Shown here one piece after another: positions 17,696 to 26,306 of a stretch of DNA of 64,000 bases (the first letter of the stretch is position 1; each line of letters opens with the position of its first letter). The DNA is taken from NCBI RefSeq assembly GCF_000820085.1, contig NZ_CDBN01000077.1, positions 1 through 64,000 on the forward strand, written 5' to 3'. The notes under the pieces are model-generated. The model was not told where the DNA came from. It saw only the letters and a list, made by a program, of their open reading frames with translations, and ran no database searches. This DNA is from Aeromonas sanarellii. Lineage in GTDB: Bacteria > Pseudomonadota > Gammaproteobacteria > Enterobacterales > Aeromonadaceae. Both the position numbers and the translations under genes were made by a program.

Positions 17696-19609
17696 TCAAT
17701 AGGTGGTCTTCAGGGTCAGGTAGATGGCGCCCCTGTCTTCCGTGGTGGCGCCGCCACCGGAGAAGGAGGAGTAGCCGCCGGCATAACAGGTGGTGCGCTG
17801 GGCGCCGTCCAGGGCGTTGGGGGTAGCCCCGTCCCTGGCGCCATCGTTACAGTCGGCGGACTTGCCGAAGGAGTCCACGTACTTCAGATCGACGAAGTAC
17901 TGGTTGTAGATGGTCGCGCCGAGGCCGACCGCGTAGTTGCCGGTCTCCTTCGCCCCGCCCGCCTGCACCGGCGAGATGCCGGACAGACCCCAGTTCACCG
18001 ACAGCGGCATGGTCATGTCGACGCCCGGGAAGACCTGATACCAGGTGGGGGTGAAGTTGACCGCCAGGCCCCAGTTGTCACGGGTCGGCTTGTCGATGCC
18101 CTGGTAGCTCTCCTCGCCCTTGTAGAGCGCCTTGTTGTGCTCGTCCAGGCTCAGCAGGTTGCTGTAGTAGAGCTCGGCCAGCAGGGCGGCGCCGTCGAAC
18201 AGCGGGGTGTCGGCCATGGTCATCAGGCCGTTCAGGGTCCAGTGCAGGGTGTCGCCGGTGGCGCTGTAGCCGTCGGAATCATCGGTGATCACCCCGGTAC
18301 CGGCGTGGCGGGGGGGCAAGGCACCGAAGCCATTGGCCAGTCCACCAGGCCCTGCGGCACTGAGCAGCGCCGGTATGCTGGCGAGCGGCATCTTGTGGCG
18401 ATAGTTCAGATCGCTGCCCACGCTCACCCCGGCGATGTCCTTGGAGAGGCTCAGGCCGAAGATGTCGATGCTCTCGCCGTAGGCCAGGGAGTAGCTGGTG
18501 GTGGCGATGGACTGGCGCAGGTTGGGGATGGCGCCGCCCGGCAGCGGCGCGGCGCCGCGAATGGTCATGCCGCGGGCATCCAGCACCGCCTGGGGCAGGA
18601 TGTCCGCGGTGCGGCGGTAGAAGGCCCCCAGGGTGGCGTCCAGCGCCTCGGGGGACCACTTGGCCATGATGCCCCAGTCGCCGTGCTTGCCCGGCTCGAT
18701 GTCGGTGCCGCGGCGGATGTTGGTCAGGGTGCCGTTCGGCCCGGCGAGACCCGGCCCGCCGGTGTGCCCCAGCAGGAAGGACTGGGCGCCGAAGCCCACC
18801 AGATCCGAGCTGCCGTAGTAGGTGCCGGCCTCCGGCAGGCGGGCGGCGTCCCACTCCAGGAAGTACTGGGCGGCGAAGGTCCACTCGGGGTTCAGGGTGA
18901 AGGAGGCGGAGACCTGGTTGCGCGGCACGAACAGCTCCTTCGCCTCGGTGCCCGGGGACGCCGCCAGCTTGGCGAGATCCAGGCCCGACTGGCCGTAGCT
19001 CAGGGAGTGCACCGGGTTGAGCAGGGTCTCCCCCCAGTAGACGTTGTGCTGGCCCACCTTGAAGCTCAGCAGCGACTCCTCGCCGACCTCCATGCTGTGG
19101 AACACGAAGGCGTCGAGGATCTCGCCGGAGGGGCCGTGGTAGTAGCGGTTCGCATAGTCGCTCAGGTGAGGGTTGGCCGCCACGGGCGGCTGGCCGACGA
19201 TCCCGGAGCTGACGTTGTTGCCGTTGATGAAGGGGTTGTCATCGGCCCCCACGTCGCGATAGGCGTAGTCATACCAGCTGGCGGCGCTGACGCGAAAACC
19301 TGTGTTGCCCTTGTTCACCACGTCCAGCTCGGTCAGCAGATCGAAGCGGGTGGTGACTGTGTCACCGGCGTCCTTGAAGTTGTAGTCGCCGTCGTTGTTG
19401 TTGGGGGTGGCCAGCATGCGGTCGTCCGCACTCTCGGTGCGCACGCCGTAGTTGAATTTGCCGGTGTTGTCGAAGCGCACGGACCACTCTTCGCTGTCCG
19501 TGTCGATCTCGACCGCCTGAACGCTGGGCAGGAGAGCGGCCGCGATGGCCGTCGCCAGCAGGCTGAGGCGCAGGGCACCGCAACCATGACTCGTGTGCTT
19601 GTAATCCAT
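17696..19609 (-). CDS. DUF1302 family outer-membrane protein
   Basis: A 637-residue protein with a signal peptide (residues 1 to about 33, cleavage near VQAVE). The rest is rich in alternating beta strands with aromatic girdles, ends in an aromatic (Tyr), and fits an outer-membrane barrel of the DUF1302 family. Family features are the early EEWSVRFDNTGKFNYG strand and the HNVYWGETL, IDIFGLSLSK and NWGLAVNFTPTWYQV segments. The start (MDYKHTSHGCG) has GGAGAG upstream. It is the first gene of the four-gene envelope set. Its upstream region carries the shared 40-bp AraC-type element. In other genomes DUF1302 and DUF1329 genes sit near lipid, sterol or aromatic catabolism; the ligand here is unknown. 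Confidence 0.88.
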   Translation of the reverse strand: MDYKHTSHGCGALRLSLLATAIAAALLPSVQAVEIDTDSEEWSVRFDNTGKFNYGVRTESADDRMLATPNNNDGDYNFKDAGDTVTTRFDLLTELDVVNKGNTGFRVSAASWYDYAYRDVGADDNPFINGNNVSSGIVGQPPVAANPHLSDYANRYYHGPSGEILDAFVFHSMEVGEESLLSFKVGQHNVYWGETLLNPVHSLSYGQSGLDLAKLAASPGTEAKELFVPRNQVSASFTLNPEWTFAAQYFLEWDAARLPEAGTYYGSSDLVGFGAQSFLLGHTGGPGLAGPNGTLTNIRRGTDIEPGKHGDWGIMAKWSPEALDATLGAFYRRTADILPQAVLDARGMTIRGAAPLPGGAIPNLRQSIATTSYSLAYGESIDIFGLSLSKDIAGVSVGSDLNYRHKMPLASIPALLSAAGPGGLANGFGALPPRHAGTGVITDDSDGYSATGDTLHWTLNGLMTMADTPLFDGAALLAELYYSNLLSLDEHNKALYKGEESYQGIDKPTRDNWGLAVNFTPTWYQVFPGVDMTMPLSVNWGLSGISPVQAGGAKETGNYAVGLGATIYNQYFVDLKYVDSFGKSADCNDGARDGATPNALDGAQRTTCYAGGYSSFSGGGATTEDRGAIYLTLKTTY

Positions 19610-19837
19610 TACAGTCTCTCCGAGTGTCGTCATCTGATGTCGTTGTTGTTATCTGTCTGAACGCCGTTTCCGTTGGCTTTTTTATTGATGCAAGCGGGAT
19701 GACCTGGCTATGGCGCACCGCCTTGTTCGGCTCCTGGATGCAGCTCTGTTTTTGCATCGGCCCCGGGGTGTCGCTCGCGCTGATGACGCGGTCTCTCTCT
19801 TCTTGTGCGTCGACTGTAAGGCCTCCCTCCGGGACCA

Positions 19838-19877
19838 CGCTTGCCATTGAACGTCAGCCACTTTTCATTTGGTGACA
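19838..19877 (-). promoter_or_regulatory. Shared AraC-type operator, copy 1 (upstream of DUF1302 operon)
   Basis: Read on the minus strand: TGTCA, four bases, ATGAAAAGTGGCTG, seven bases, ATGGCAAGCG. The two ATGNNAAGYG half-sites are direct repeats 21 bp apart, two helical turns, as expected for one AraC-family dimer. Thirty-one of 40 bases equal the element at 28278-28317 without a gap, including a 14-base block. A -10-like hexamer follows at nearly the same distance in both. Confidence 0.7.
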
Positions 19878-20010
19878 GCGCCGTCGGGCGATGGCAAAGG
19901 GGGCTGAAAGCGGTGTCAACCAGCCCCGATGCCGGGCCGATCAGCCCTGTCGGGCGGCAGGGTCAGGTAGCGTGGGAGGGGCGTTCGGGGCGAAGGAAAA
20001 CGGGGCGAGG

Positions 20011-20051
20011 AAAATAAAAACGGCGGGGAAAGGCCAGGCCCCTTCCCCGCC
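20011..20051 (-). terminator. Terminator of the catabolic operon
   Basis: On the minus strand a stem of GGCGGGGAA and its complement is followed by TTTTTATTTT. It starts about 15 bases after the CoA-transferase B stop codon and separates this operon from the DUF1302 operon. Confidence 0.9.
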
Positions 20052-20065
20052 GGAAAACCGCGCGC

Positions 20066-20695
20066 TCAGCGCGCGATGGCGCAGCCGGTCGCGGCCTGCA
20101 ACTGTTCGAATGCGATGCCGGGGGCCAGCTCCACCAGCCTGAGGCCGTGCGGGGTGACGTCCAGCACGGCGAGATCGCTGATGATGCGATCCACCACCCC
20201 GACCCCGGTCAGCGGCAGGTTGCACCACTCCAGTATCTTGTGCTCACCGTTCTTGGCGCAGTGCTCCATCAGCACCACCACCCGCTTGACCCCGGCCACC
20301 AGATCCATGGCGCCCCCCATCCCCTTGACCATTTTGCCGGGGATCATCCAGTTCGCGAGATCGCCGCGCTCGGACACCTGCATGGCCCCGAGCAACGCCA
20401 GGTTGATGTGGCCACCGCGGATCATGCCGAAGCTCTCCGCGCTGTCGAAGAAGCTGCTGCCGGGCAGGGTGGTGATGGTCTGCTTGCCGGCGTTGATGAG
20501 GTCCGGATCCAGCTCCTCCTCACTCGGGAAGGGGCCTATGCCGAGCAGGCCGTTCTCGCTCTGCAGCCACACCTCCATCCCCTCCGGGATATAGTTGGCC
20601 ACCAGGGTCGGCAGGCCGATGCCGAGGTTCACATAGAAGCCGTCCTGCAGCTCCCTTGCGGCGCGCTGCGCCATCTCTTCACGGGTCCAGGCCAT
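20066..20695 (-). CDS. 3-oxoacid CoA-transferase, subunit B
   Basis: A 209-residue beta subunit of a class I CoA transferase (SCOT/AtoA/PcaJ type). The catalytic glutamate is in [10 protein letters not shown], near residue 50. The conserved [23 protein letters not shown] and [12 protein letters not shown] follow. It forms the heterotetramer with the product of the gene two bases upstream. With a BKACE enzyme in the same operon, a likely substrate is acetoacetate, which BKACE releases, activated from succinyl-CoA; this is inference and other 3-oxoacids fit the family. The start ATG ([10 protein letters not shown]) follows the subunit A stop directly. Confidence 0.9.
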   Translation of the reverse strand: MAWTREEMAQRAARELQDGFYVNLGIGLPTLVANYIPEGMEVWLQSENGLLGIGPFPSEEELDPDLINAGKQTITTLPGSSFFDSAESFGMIRGGHINLALLGAMQVSERGDLANWMIPGKMVKGMGGAMDLVAGVKRVVVLMEHCAKNGEHKILEWCNLPLTGVGVVDRIISDLAVLDVTPHGLRLVELAPGIAFEQLQAATGCAIAR

Positions 20696-20697
20696 GG

Positions 20698-21393
20698 TTA
20701 ACTCCTCACTGTCCGCACTTCGATACGTTTCTCGGGGTTGGGGTTCAGGACCAGCCGCTGCACATAGATGCCGGGCAGGTGGATCTCGTCCGGGGCCAGC
20801 TCCCCCACCTCGACGATCTCCTCCACCTCGGCGACGCAGACCCGGCCCGCCTTGGCGCAGAGCGGGTTGAAGTTGCGGGCGGTCTTGTTGAACATCAGGT
20901 TGCCCGCCTTGTCCGCCCTGGCGCCCTTGATGATGGCGAGATCGGCGGTGAGGGAGCGCTCCATCACGTACCACTCGCCGTCGAACTGACGGGTCTCCTT
21001 GCCCTCGGCGATCAGGGTCCCGTAACCGGTCCTGGTGAAGAAGGCGGGAATGCCGGCGCCGCCGGCCCGCAGCTTCTCGGCGAGCGTGCCCTGGGGGGTG
21101 AACTCCAGCTCCAGCTCGCCGGCGAGATATTGGCGCTCGAACTCCTTGTTGCCCCCCACGTAGGAGGAGATCATCTTCCTGATCTGGCGGCTGTAGAGCA
21201 GCGGCCCGAGGCCGAACTCGTCCACCCCGCAGTTGTTGCTGATGACGGTGAAGCCGCGCTTGCCGGTCTCGCGCAGCGCCTCGATCAGCCGCTCGGGGAT
21301 GCCGCACAGGCCGAAGCCCCCCGAGGCGATGGTGATGCCGTCCTGCACCAGATCGCCGAGGGCGGCCTGGGCGCTGGGATAAATCTTGTTCAT
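20698..21393 (-). CDS. 3-oxoacid CoA-transferase, subunit A
   Basis: A 231-residue alpha subunit of the same class I CoA transferase. Typical segments are [13 protein letters not shown] (CoA-binding loop), [15 protein letters not shown] and [12 protein letters not shown]. The start [12 protein letters not shown] has an AGAGAGG site upstream; the frame is open further 5' but without family resemblance. It is separated from the YeiH gene by 173 bases holding the REP-like copy B, so its mRNA level may be uncoupled from the upstream genes. Confidence 0.9.
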   Translation of the reverse strand: MNKIYPSAQAALGDLVQDGITIASGGFGLCGIPERLIEALRETGKRGFTVISNNCGVDEFGLGPLLYSRQIRKMISSYVGGNKEFERQYLAGELELEFTPQGTLAEKLRAGGAGIPAFFTRTGYGTLIAEGKETRQFDGEWYVMERSLTADLAIIKGARADKAGNLMFNKTARNFNPLCAKAGRVCVAEVEEIVEVGELAPDEIHLPGIYVQRLVLNPNPEKRIEVRTVRS

Positions 21394-21478
21394 GGATACC
21401 TCTCTGGCTAGTCCGTTGGCCACGGGGGCGCGTTCGTTTTATGACCGTTTTCGTTATTCGGCGCAGTGTCGCATTCAC

Positions 21479-21556
21479 AACCCCCTCCCAGCCTCCCCCT
21501 TCATAAGAGGGAGGAGCTATTTAGCTCCCACCCCTGCCAAGGGGAGGGGTGGGGTT
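21479..21556. repeat. REP-like palindromic element, copy B
   Basis: A 78-base element runs from AACCCCCTCCC to GGGGTGGGGTT with internal hairpins CCTCCCCCTT..AGAGGGAGG and CCCCTGCC..GGGGAGGGG. Its reverse complement aligns with copy A at 16206-16288 over nearly the full length. It lies between the YeiH and CoA-transferase A genes. Confidence 0.7.
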
Positions 21557-21566
21557 TCTCTATTCG

Positions 21567-22592
21567 TTACGGCTTGATGCCCCAGTGCATCAGCACCAGC
21601 ACCAGGGCGGCGAGGAAGGCGGTCTCCCCCACCATCAACAGGATGGGTTTGATGCCGACCGAGGCCAGCTCCTTCAACTGGGTCTTCATGCCGATGGCGG
21701 CGATGGCGATCACCAGGCACCAGCGCGACAGATCGTTGACCCCGCTCTGGACCAGGGCGGGCACCCAGCCGGTGCTGTTGATGCAGGCCAGCACCAGGAA
21801 GCCGACGGCAAACATGGGCAGCAGCGGCGGGCGCTTGTCCAAGGCGCCGTCCGCCCCCTGCATCCGGGTGAGCATGGCGGCGGCGACGATCACCGGCAGC
21901 AGCATGGCGACCCGCATCAGCTTGACCACGGTGGCCACGTCCCCGGTCTCGGTGGACATGCTGTAGCCCGCCCCCACCACCTGGGCCACGTCGTGGATGG
22001 TGGCGCCGAGGAAGACCCCCGCCTCCACCGGCGTCAGCTCGAAGAAACGGGCGATCATGGGGTAGGTGATCATCGCCAGCGTCGAGAGCACCGAGACCCC
22101 GATCACCGTGAACAGGGTGGCGCGCTCCTTCTGGGGATGATTGGGCAGGGAGGCGGCCAGGGCCAGGGCGGCGGAGGCACCGCAGATGGCGGTGGCACCG
22201 CCGGTCAGCATGCCGAACAGACGCTGGAAGCCCATCGCCTTGGCCACCACCACCGACAGGCCTATGGTCACCACCACCAGGGTCACCACCAGGACAACCG
22301 GCATCCAGCCGAGTTCGGCGATCTGGCCCAGGGTGATGCGCATGCCGAGCAGGGCCACCCCGATGCGCAGCACGCTGCGGGCCGTGAACGCGATCCCCTC
22401 CTTGCAGCTCCCCTCGGCGCTGAGGAAGTTCAGGGCCATGCCGAGCAGCAGGGCAAACAGCAGCACGGGGGCGCCGTAGTGTTCGGAAAGGAAGGTGGCG
22501 GCGGCGGCCACCACCAGGCTGACCGCCATGCCGGGGGCCAGCTCGCGCACCCGCGAGACGCGGGCGGTGACGGCGGGGTTCAACGCGTGCAT
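21567..22592 (-). CDS. YeiH-family putative sulfate/sulfite exporter (UPF0324)
   Basis: A 341-residue inner-membrane protein with about ten hydrophobic segments. It belongs to the Cons_hypoth698 (YeiH/UPF0324) family: SVLRIGVALLGMRIT, MLTGGATAICGASAALA, GATIHDVAQVVGAGYSMS and AIGMKTQLKEL are family signatures. Some members are annotated as sulfate exporters linked to sulfonate breakdown, but transport by this protein is unproven. The ATG has GGAGGA upstream and lies within the last 13 bases of the DsbA-Rieske gene, so translation is coupled. Next to a TauD-like dioxygenase it suggests sulfite release, which I treat as a hypothesis. Confidence 0.88.
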   Translation of the reverse strand: MHALNPAVTARVSRVRELAPGMAVSLVVAAAATFLSEHYGAPVLLFALLLGMALNFLSAEGSCKEGIAFTARSVLRIGVALLGMRITLGQIAELGWMPVVLVVTLVVVTIGLSVVVAKAMGFQRLFGMLTGGATAICGASAALALAASLPNHPQKERATLFTVIGVSVLSTLAMITYPMIARFFELTPVEAGVFLGATIHDVAQVVGAGYSMSTETGDVATVVKLMRVAMLLPVIVAAAMLTRMQGADGALDKRPPLLPMFAVGFLVLACINSTGWVPALVQSGVNDLSRWCLVIAIAAIGMKTQLKELASVGIKPILLMVGETAFLAALVLVLMHWGIKP

Positions 22593-23578
22593 GGGATGTC
22601 CTCCTCCGGTGCAACGACGATATGGAGCTGGTCGCCCGCCCGCTCGACCGGGTAGCGGTTGACCCTGAGCTGGGTGGAGCCCAGCAGATAGCCGGTGTTC
22701 AGGTTGAAGCGCAGGCCGTGGGCGCAGCACTGGATCACCTCTCCCTCCAGCTTGCCGCCGCAGAGCGACGCCCCCTGGTGGGGGCAGCCGTCGTCGATGG
22801 CGTGGAAGCGGCCATCGATGTTGAACAGCACCAGGCTCCTGCCCCCCTCCTCGATCAGGGCGCGCTTGCCCGGCGCCGGCACCCGGCTGGCTGGCACGGC
22901 GATGCGCCTTTGCGCCGCCGTGCCCTCGGTCACGACGGCCTGACGCAGGCTGGCGAGCAGGCGCTCCACCGGCTGGGCCCCGGAGAGAACCCGTCCCCCC
23001 AGCACGAAGCTGGGTACCCCTCGGCTGGCGGCCCCCTCGGCGGTACCGCAGAAGGGGCTGCCGTCCCCCTCCAGGCCGCCCACCAGGGCGTCGGTGGCGA
23101 AACCGGCCGCGGCAGCCAGATCGAGCAGGGTATGACAGTCCCCCAGATCCCCCCCCTGCTGGAAGTGACAGGCAAACAGGGATTCCAGCAGCGCCTCGCA
23201 TTGCTCAGGGGTGCCGAGCTCGCCGGCCCGCTGCCACAGGCGGTGGGCATCGGCGGTGTTCGGCATGCGGGGGATGCGGCCAAAGTCCAGGGTCACGCCG
23301 ACGCCGGCCGCAGCCTCGCGCACCTGGGCCTGGCGCAGGCGCAGCGCCTGCTCGCCCCCCAGCCTCTGCAGGTAGAAGGCGTTGAAATCCTCCCCCCCGG
23401 CCGGCAGCTGGGGCAGCAACTGCACCCCGCGCCAGCGCAGCGTCACCTGCAACCCGGGGCGCTCGGCCCGCAGCAGTGCCAGGGCCTGGTCCAGCTGGCG
23501 CTTGCCGATCAGGCACCAGGGACAGATGAAATCGAAATAGACCTCTATGTTCAGCGTATTGTGCAGGGTACTGCCCAT
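22580..23578 (-). CDS. Fusion of DsbA/FrnE-like thioredoxin-fold oxidoreductase and Rieske [2Fe-2S] domain
   Basis: A 332-residue two-domain protein. Residues about 10-215 are a DsbA/FrnE-type (DSBA-like) domain with an intact Cys19-Pro-Trp-Cys22 active site and the cis-Pro region GVPSFVLGG. Residues about 225-325 are a Rieske ferredoxin-type domain with Cys265-x-His267 and Cys284-x2-His287, separated by 16 residues as normal. No signal peptide is seen, so it should be cytoplasmic. Both motifs are complete and the frame is continuous, so this is a real fusion rather than a frameshift. A redox role for the operon's oxidative step is plausible; its partners are unknown. The ATG has an AGGGAG site. 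Confidence 0.85.
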   Translation of the reverse strand: MGSTLHNTLNIEVYFDFICPWCLIGKRQLDQALALLRAERPGLQVTLRWRGVQLLPQLPAGGEDFNAFYLQRLGGEQALRLRQAQVREAAAGVGVTLDFGRIPRMPNTADAHRLWQRAGELGTPEQCEALLESLFACHFQQGGDLGDCHTLLDLAAAAGFATDALVGGLEGDGSPFCGTAEGAASRGVPSFVLGGRVLSGAQPVERLLASLRQAVVTEGTAAQRRIAVPASRVPAPGKRALIEEGGRSLVLFNIDGRFHAIDDGCPHQGASLCGGKLEGEVIQCCAHGLRFNLNTGYLLGSTQLRVNRYPVERAGDQLHIVVAPEEDIPCTR

Positions 23579-23653
23579 GCCCTTGTCTCCCTGTGATCAA
23601 CCCCTATCCGGCGATCGTCGCCGGACGGATAAAACTCATGTGCCCCCAGGGCC

Positions 23654-24988
23654 TCAGATCCTCGCCTCGGCGGGGGCCGGCTCGATGACGGAGGCGCCGG
23701 CGCCCCTGGGCTGCGCCTCCCCCTCCAGCCGGGCCACGTCCTTGTGGTAGTGGCGCCTGGCGTAGAGGAAGACGAGCGCCGCCGCGATGCTGATGAGGGG
23801 CACCAGCTGGAAGGCGTTGTCCAGCCCGATATGGTCGGACACCTTGCCGGTGATGAAGGGGCCGGGCGCGAGGCCCAGCAGGTTGTTGGCCAGAGTCAGG
23901 GTCGCGAAGGCGGTGCCGTGGATGCTGGCGTGGGTCAGGTTCGCCACCATGGCGCCGGCCGGGCCCGAGGTGCCGGTGGCGATGAACATGCCGAGGCAGA
24001 TCAGGAGTATCTGCGCCAGGCCCACCGGCAGCGCGAACGCCAGGGAGAGCAGGACGCAGCTGCCGAGGCAATAGGCGATGGCGAGGCTTATCTTGCGATC
24101 CGGCCGCGCCTTGCACAGCCTGTCGCTCAGCATGCCGCACAGGATCATGCCGGCGCCGCTGCACAACACTATGATGGCCGCCGCCGCCCCCGCCTTGTCC
24201 GTCGCCATGCCGTAGTAGCGGTTGAAGTAGCTCGGCATCCAGACGATGACGGTGCCGCCGACGAACAGCTGCAGGCCGCTGCCCACATAGGCGGCGATCA
24301 CCGAGCGGCTGGAGTAGAGGCTGCGCAGCGGGCTGCGCTCTCCAGCCTTGCCCCTGGCTGTGCGGCAAGGGGTCGCGATGCGCGACTCCTTCACCACCAT
24401 GGGGTAGAGCGCCGCCAGCACCAGGCCGAACAGGGCCATGCCGGCGAAGGCCCAGCGCCAGCCCAGAAAATGGGCCAGCACGCCCCCGGTCGCCATGCCG
24501 AGCACTGAGCCGAACAGGCCGCCCGAGATGAAGGCGCCGGAGAGGGTGGCCCGCATCTCCCGCGGGAAGACGGAGACCACCACGGCGATGCCGACGCTGC
24601 CGTAGGCGGCCTCCCCCACTCCCACCAGGAAGCGGGCGACGAACATCTGTTCGTAGTTCTGGGCCAGGGCGCAGCCCAGGGTGGCCAGGCTCCAGAGGGC
24701 GGCCATCAGGGCCAGGCTCTTCACCCGCCCGAACCGGTCGGCGAGCAAAGAGAGCGGGAAGGTCAAGAGCCCGACCATGAGCGCGACTATGCCGCTCAGC
24801 AGGCCAAGCTGGGTATCCGAGAGCGCCCACTCCCCCTTGAGCATGGGGAAGACGGCGTTGAGCACCTGGCGCGACATATAGTCGGAGATGAGCAGACCGA
24901 AGGTCAGCGCAAACACTATCCAGGCATAGCGGCGGGGCACGGCAACCTTGCCGGCCTCGGCGTCGTCATCGATACGATACGTAGCCAT
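23654..24988 (-). CDS. MFS transporter, probable carboxylate/aromatic acid importer
   Basis: A 444-residue carrier with twelve predicted helices. The motif A loop reads LADRFGRVKSLALMAALWS. YMSRQVLNAVFPMLKGEWALSDTQLGLLSG and VGVGEAAYGSVG are typical of the spinster/ACS-like branch near the aromatic acid and hexuronate carriers. The central cytoplasmic loop is short. A basic, Cys-containing segment (RIATPCRTARGKAGER) joins the two halves. The ATG (MATYRIDDD) has GAGGGA upstream. It lies between BKACE and the DsbA-Rieske gene and probably brings the pathway substrate into the cell. The substrate cannot be named. Confidence 0.87.
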   Translation of the reverse strand: MATYRIDDDAEAGKVAVPRRYAWIVFALTFGLLISDYMSRQVLNAVFPMLKGEWALSDTQLGLLSGIVALMVGLLTFPLSLLADRFGRVKSLALMAALWSLATLGCALAQNYEQMFVARFLVGVGEAAYGSVGIAVVVSVFPREMRATLSGAFISGGLFGSVLGMATGGVLAHFLGWRWAFAGMALFGLVLAALYPMVVKESRIATPCRTARGKAGERSPLRSLYSSRSVIAAYVGSGLQLFVGGTVIVWMPSYFNRYYGMATDKAGAAAAIIVLCSGAGMILCGMLSDRLCKARPDRKISLAIAYCLGSCVLLSLAFALPVGLAQILLICLGMFIATGTSGPAGAMVANLTHASIHGTAFATLTLANNLLGLAPGPFITGKVSDHIGLDNAFQLVPLISIAAALVFLYARRHYHKDVARLEGEAQPRGAGASVIEPAPAEARI

Positions 24989-25029
24989 ACAATCCCTCGT
25001 GCTACTCCAAATTGGCAGGTTCCCGGTCT

Positions 25030-25170
25030 GGGTCCCGGTGGCCGGAGCCACCGGGCACCCACTACTGATACATCGCTCAGCTTTCCGGATGCTGCATAGT
25101 GCAAGGGCTGACGCCCTCTTGGCAAACGGTGTTGGCGGGTCGCGGCGTTTCTTTTTCACACCGCGACCCG
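25030..25170. other. Two strong hairpins between BKACE and MFS genes
   Basis: The 188-base gap carries CCCGGTGGC-CGGA-GCCACCGGG (25034-25055, extended by GGGT/ACCC with a bulge) and CGGGTCGCGG / CCGCGACCCG (25136-25170, 15-base loop). The second begins just after the BKACE stop codon. Neither has a U tract on the minus strand, so they look like mRNA stability or processing elements rather than full terminators. Confidence 0.5.
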
Positions 25171-25176
25171 ACTGGC

Positions 25177-26226
25177 TCAGCGCTGCGGCACGCCGAGCTG
25201 ACCCGGGACGCGATTCGGCGCCATGCCGTTGGCCTTCAGGGTCTCCTCGATGCTGTCGTACTGCACGCCGATGCGGTAGATGGCGCGGGCCTCCTTGCCA
25301 TTGGCCACCTCGCGGCCCAGCTCGTGGGCGACCCGCACGCACTGCTGGATCTGCTCCACCGAGCTCATGCGCTGGCCGTGCTGGCCTATGATGGTGTCCT
25401 CGATGCCGCAGCGCGGGTGCAGCCCCATGGCCATGGCCATCATGTTGAACGGCAGCACGTTTTTCAGCAGGGACTCGGCGGTGACGCAAGCACCGTCTGG
25501 CGCACGGTGGACGAAGTTCATGAAGTTGAACGGGTTCGGGCCGTCGAAGCCGCCGCCGATGCCGATCCAGGTGAGGTTCAGCGGGCCCATGTAGATGCCC
25601 TTGCGCACCAGCCGCTCCAGGGTCTCCAGGGCGTGCATCCCGGTCAGCTGGAAGTGCGGCTGGATGCCGCTGGCCATCAGGCGCTTCAAGTGCTCGGCCA
25701 CCCAGGCCGGGCCGGCCGGCACCGTCATCTCGCTGTAGGCGGCCTGGTAGGCTGGGTTCGCGAGCGAGGTGCCTTCCAGGTACTCCGGATAGAGCAGCTC
25801 CATGATGTTCATCTGGGTGGTGTTGATGGCCACCGTGACCTGATCCGGTTTCGGGGTCAGCTCCGCCAGCATGTGGCGGGTGTCGTCGGAGAGCCACTTG
25901 GCCGCCTCCCCCTCGCTCTCGGGGGCGAAGGAGATGGAGCCGCCGACCTGGATGATCATGTCCGGCACCGCCTTGCGCACCCCGGCGATCAGCTCGTTGA
26001 ACTTGGAGAGACGCTTGGAGCCGGTGCCGTCCAGCTCGCGCACATGCAGGTGCAGCACGGTGGCGCCCGCCTCGTAGCAGTCGACCGCCTTCTGGACCTG
26101 CTCCTCCATGGTCACCGGTATGTCTTCCGGGAAGTCGCCCGGCGCCCACTCGGGGCCGTAGGGGGCGACGGTGATGACCACCTTCTCCATGTTTTCCGGG
26201 TGCAGGGAATCGTCAAAGAATTGCAT
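25177..26226 (-). CDS. BKACE family beta-keto acid cleavage enzyme (DUF849)
   Basis: A 349-residue TIM-barrel Zn enzyme. The family condenses a beta-keto acid with acetyl-CoA and yields acetoacetate plus a new acyl-CoA (known examples act on 3-keto-5-aminohexanoate or dehydrocarnitine). The metal ligands are in VLHLHVRE (His59, His61), and the later Glu is probably the one in HPRCGIEDTIIGQHG. GGSISFAPESEGEAAKW and QLTGMHALETLERLV are also typical. The start ATG has AAGGAA eight bases upstream. The substrate type depends on pocket residues that I cannot assign. The CoA transferase in the operon could take up the acetoacetate formed. Confidence 0.88.
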   Translation of the reverse strand: MQFFDDSLHPENMEKVVITVAPYGPEWAPGDFPEDIPVTMEEQVQKAVDCYEAGATVLHLHVRELDGTGSKRLSKFNELIAGVRKAVPDMIIQVGGSISFAPESEGEAAKWLSDDTRHMLAELTPKPDQVTVAINTTQMNIMELLYPEYLEGTSLANPAYQAAYSEMTVPAGPAWVAEHLKRLMASGIQPHFQLTGMHALETLERLVRKGIYMGPLNLTWIGIGGGFDGPNPFNFMNFVHRAPDGACVTAESLLKNVLPFNMMAMAMGLHPRCGIEDTIIGQHGQRMSSVEQIQQCVRVAHELGREVANGKEARAIYRIGVQYDSIEETLKANGMAPNRVPGQLGVPQR

Positions 26227-26306
26227 CTGTTCATTCCTTAAATTGGCTGGCCTTCCATGAAGCGCCTGGCGTGGTGACATCCCCCGGGCGCGGGCCCGGG
26301 GATTGA

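Larger units (their letters stand above)
19610..20065. other. 456-bp gene-free region between the catabolic operon and the envelope operon
   Basis: No coding frame here is convincing. The region holds the intrinsic terminator of the CoA-transferase operon (20011-20051), the 40-bp shared operator (19838-19877) and then about 230 bases of probable leader for the DUF1302 gene. A -10-like TACAGT lies 43 bases beyond the GTGGCTG of the operator on the minus strand. Confidence 0.7.

Noticed and set aside
19624..19875. Plus-strand open frame of 83 codons in the operator region
   Set aside because: No ribosome site and it crosses the conserved operator; more likely untranslated control DNA.
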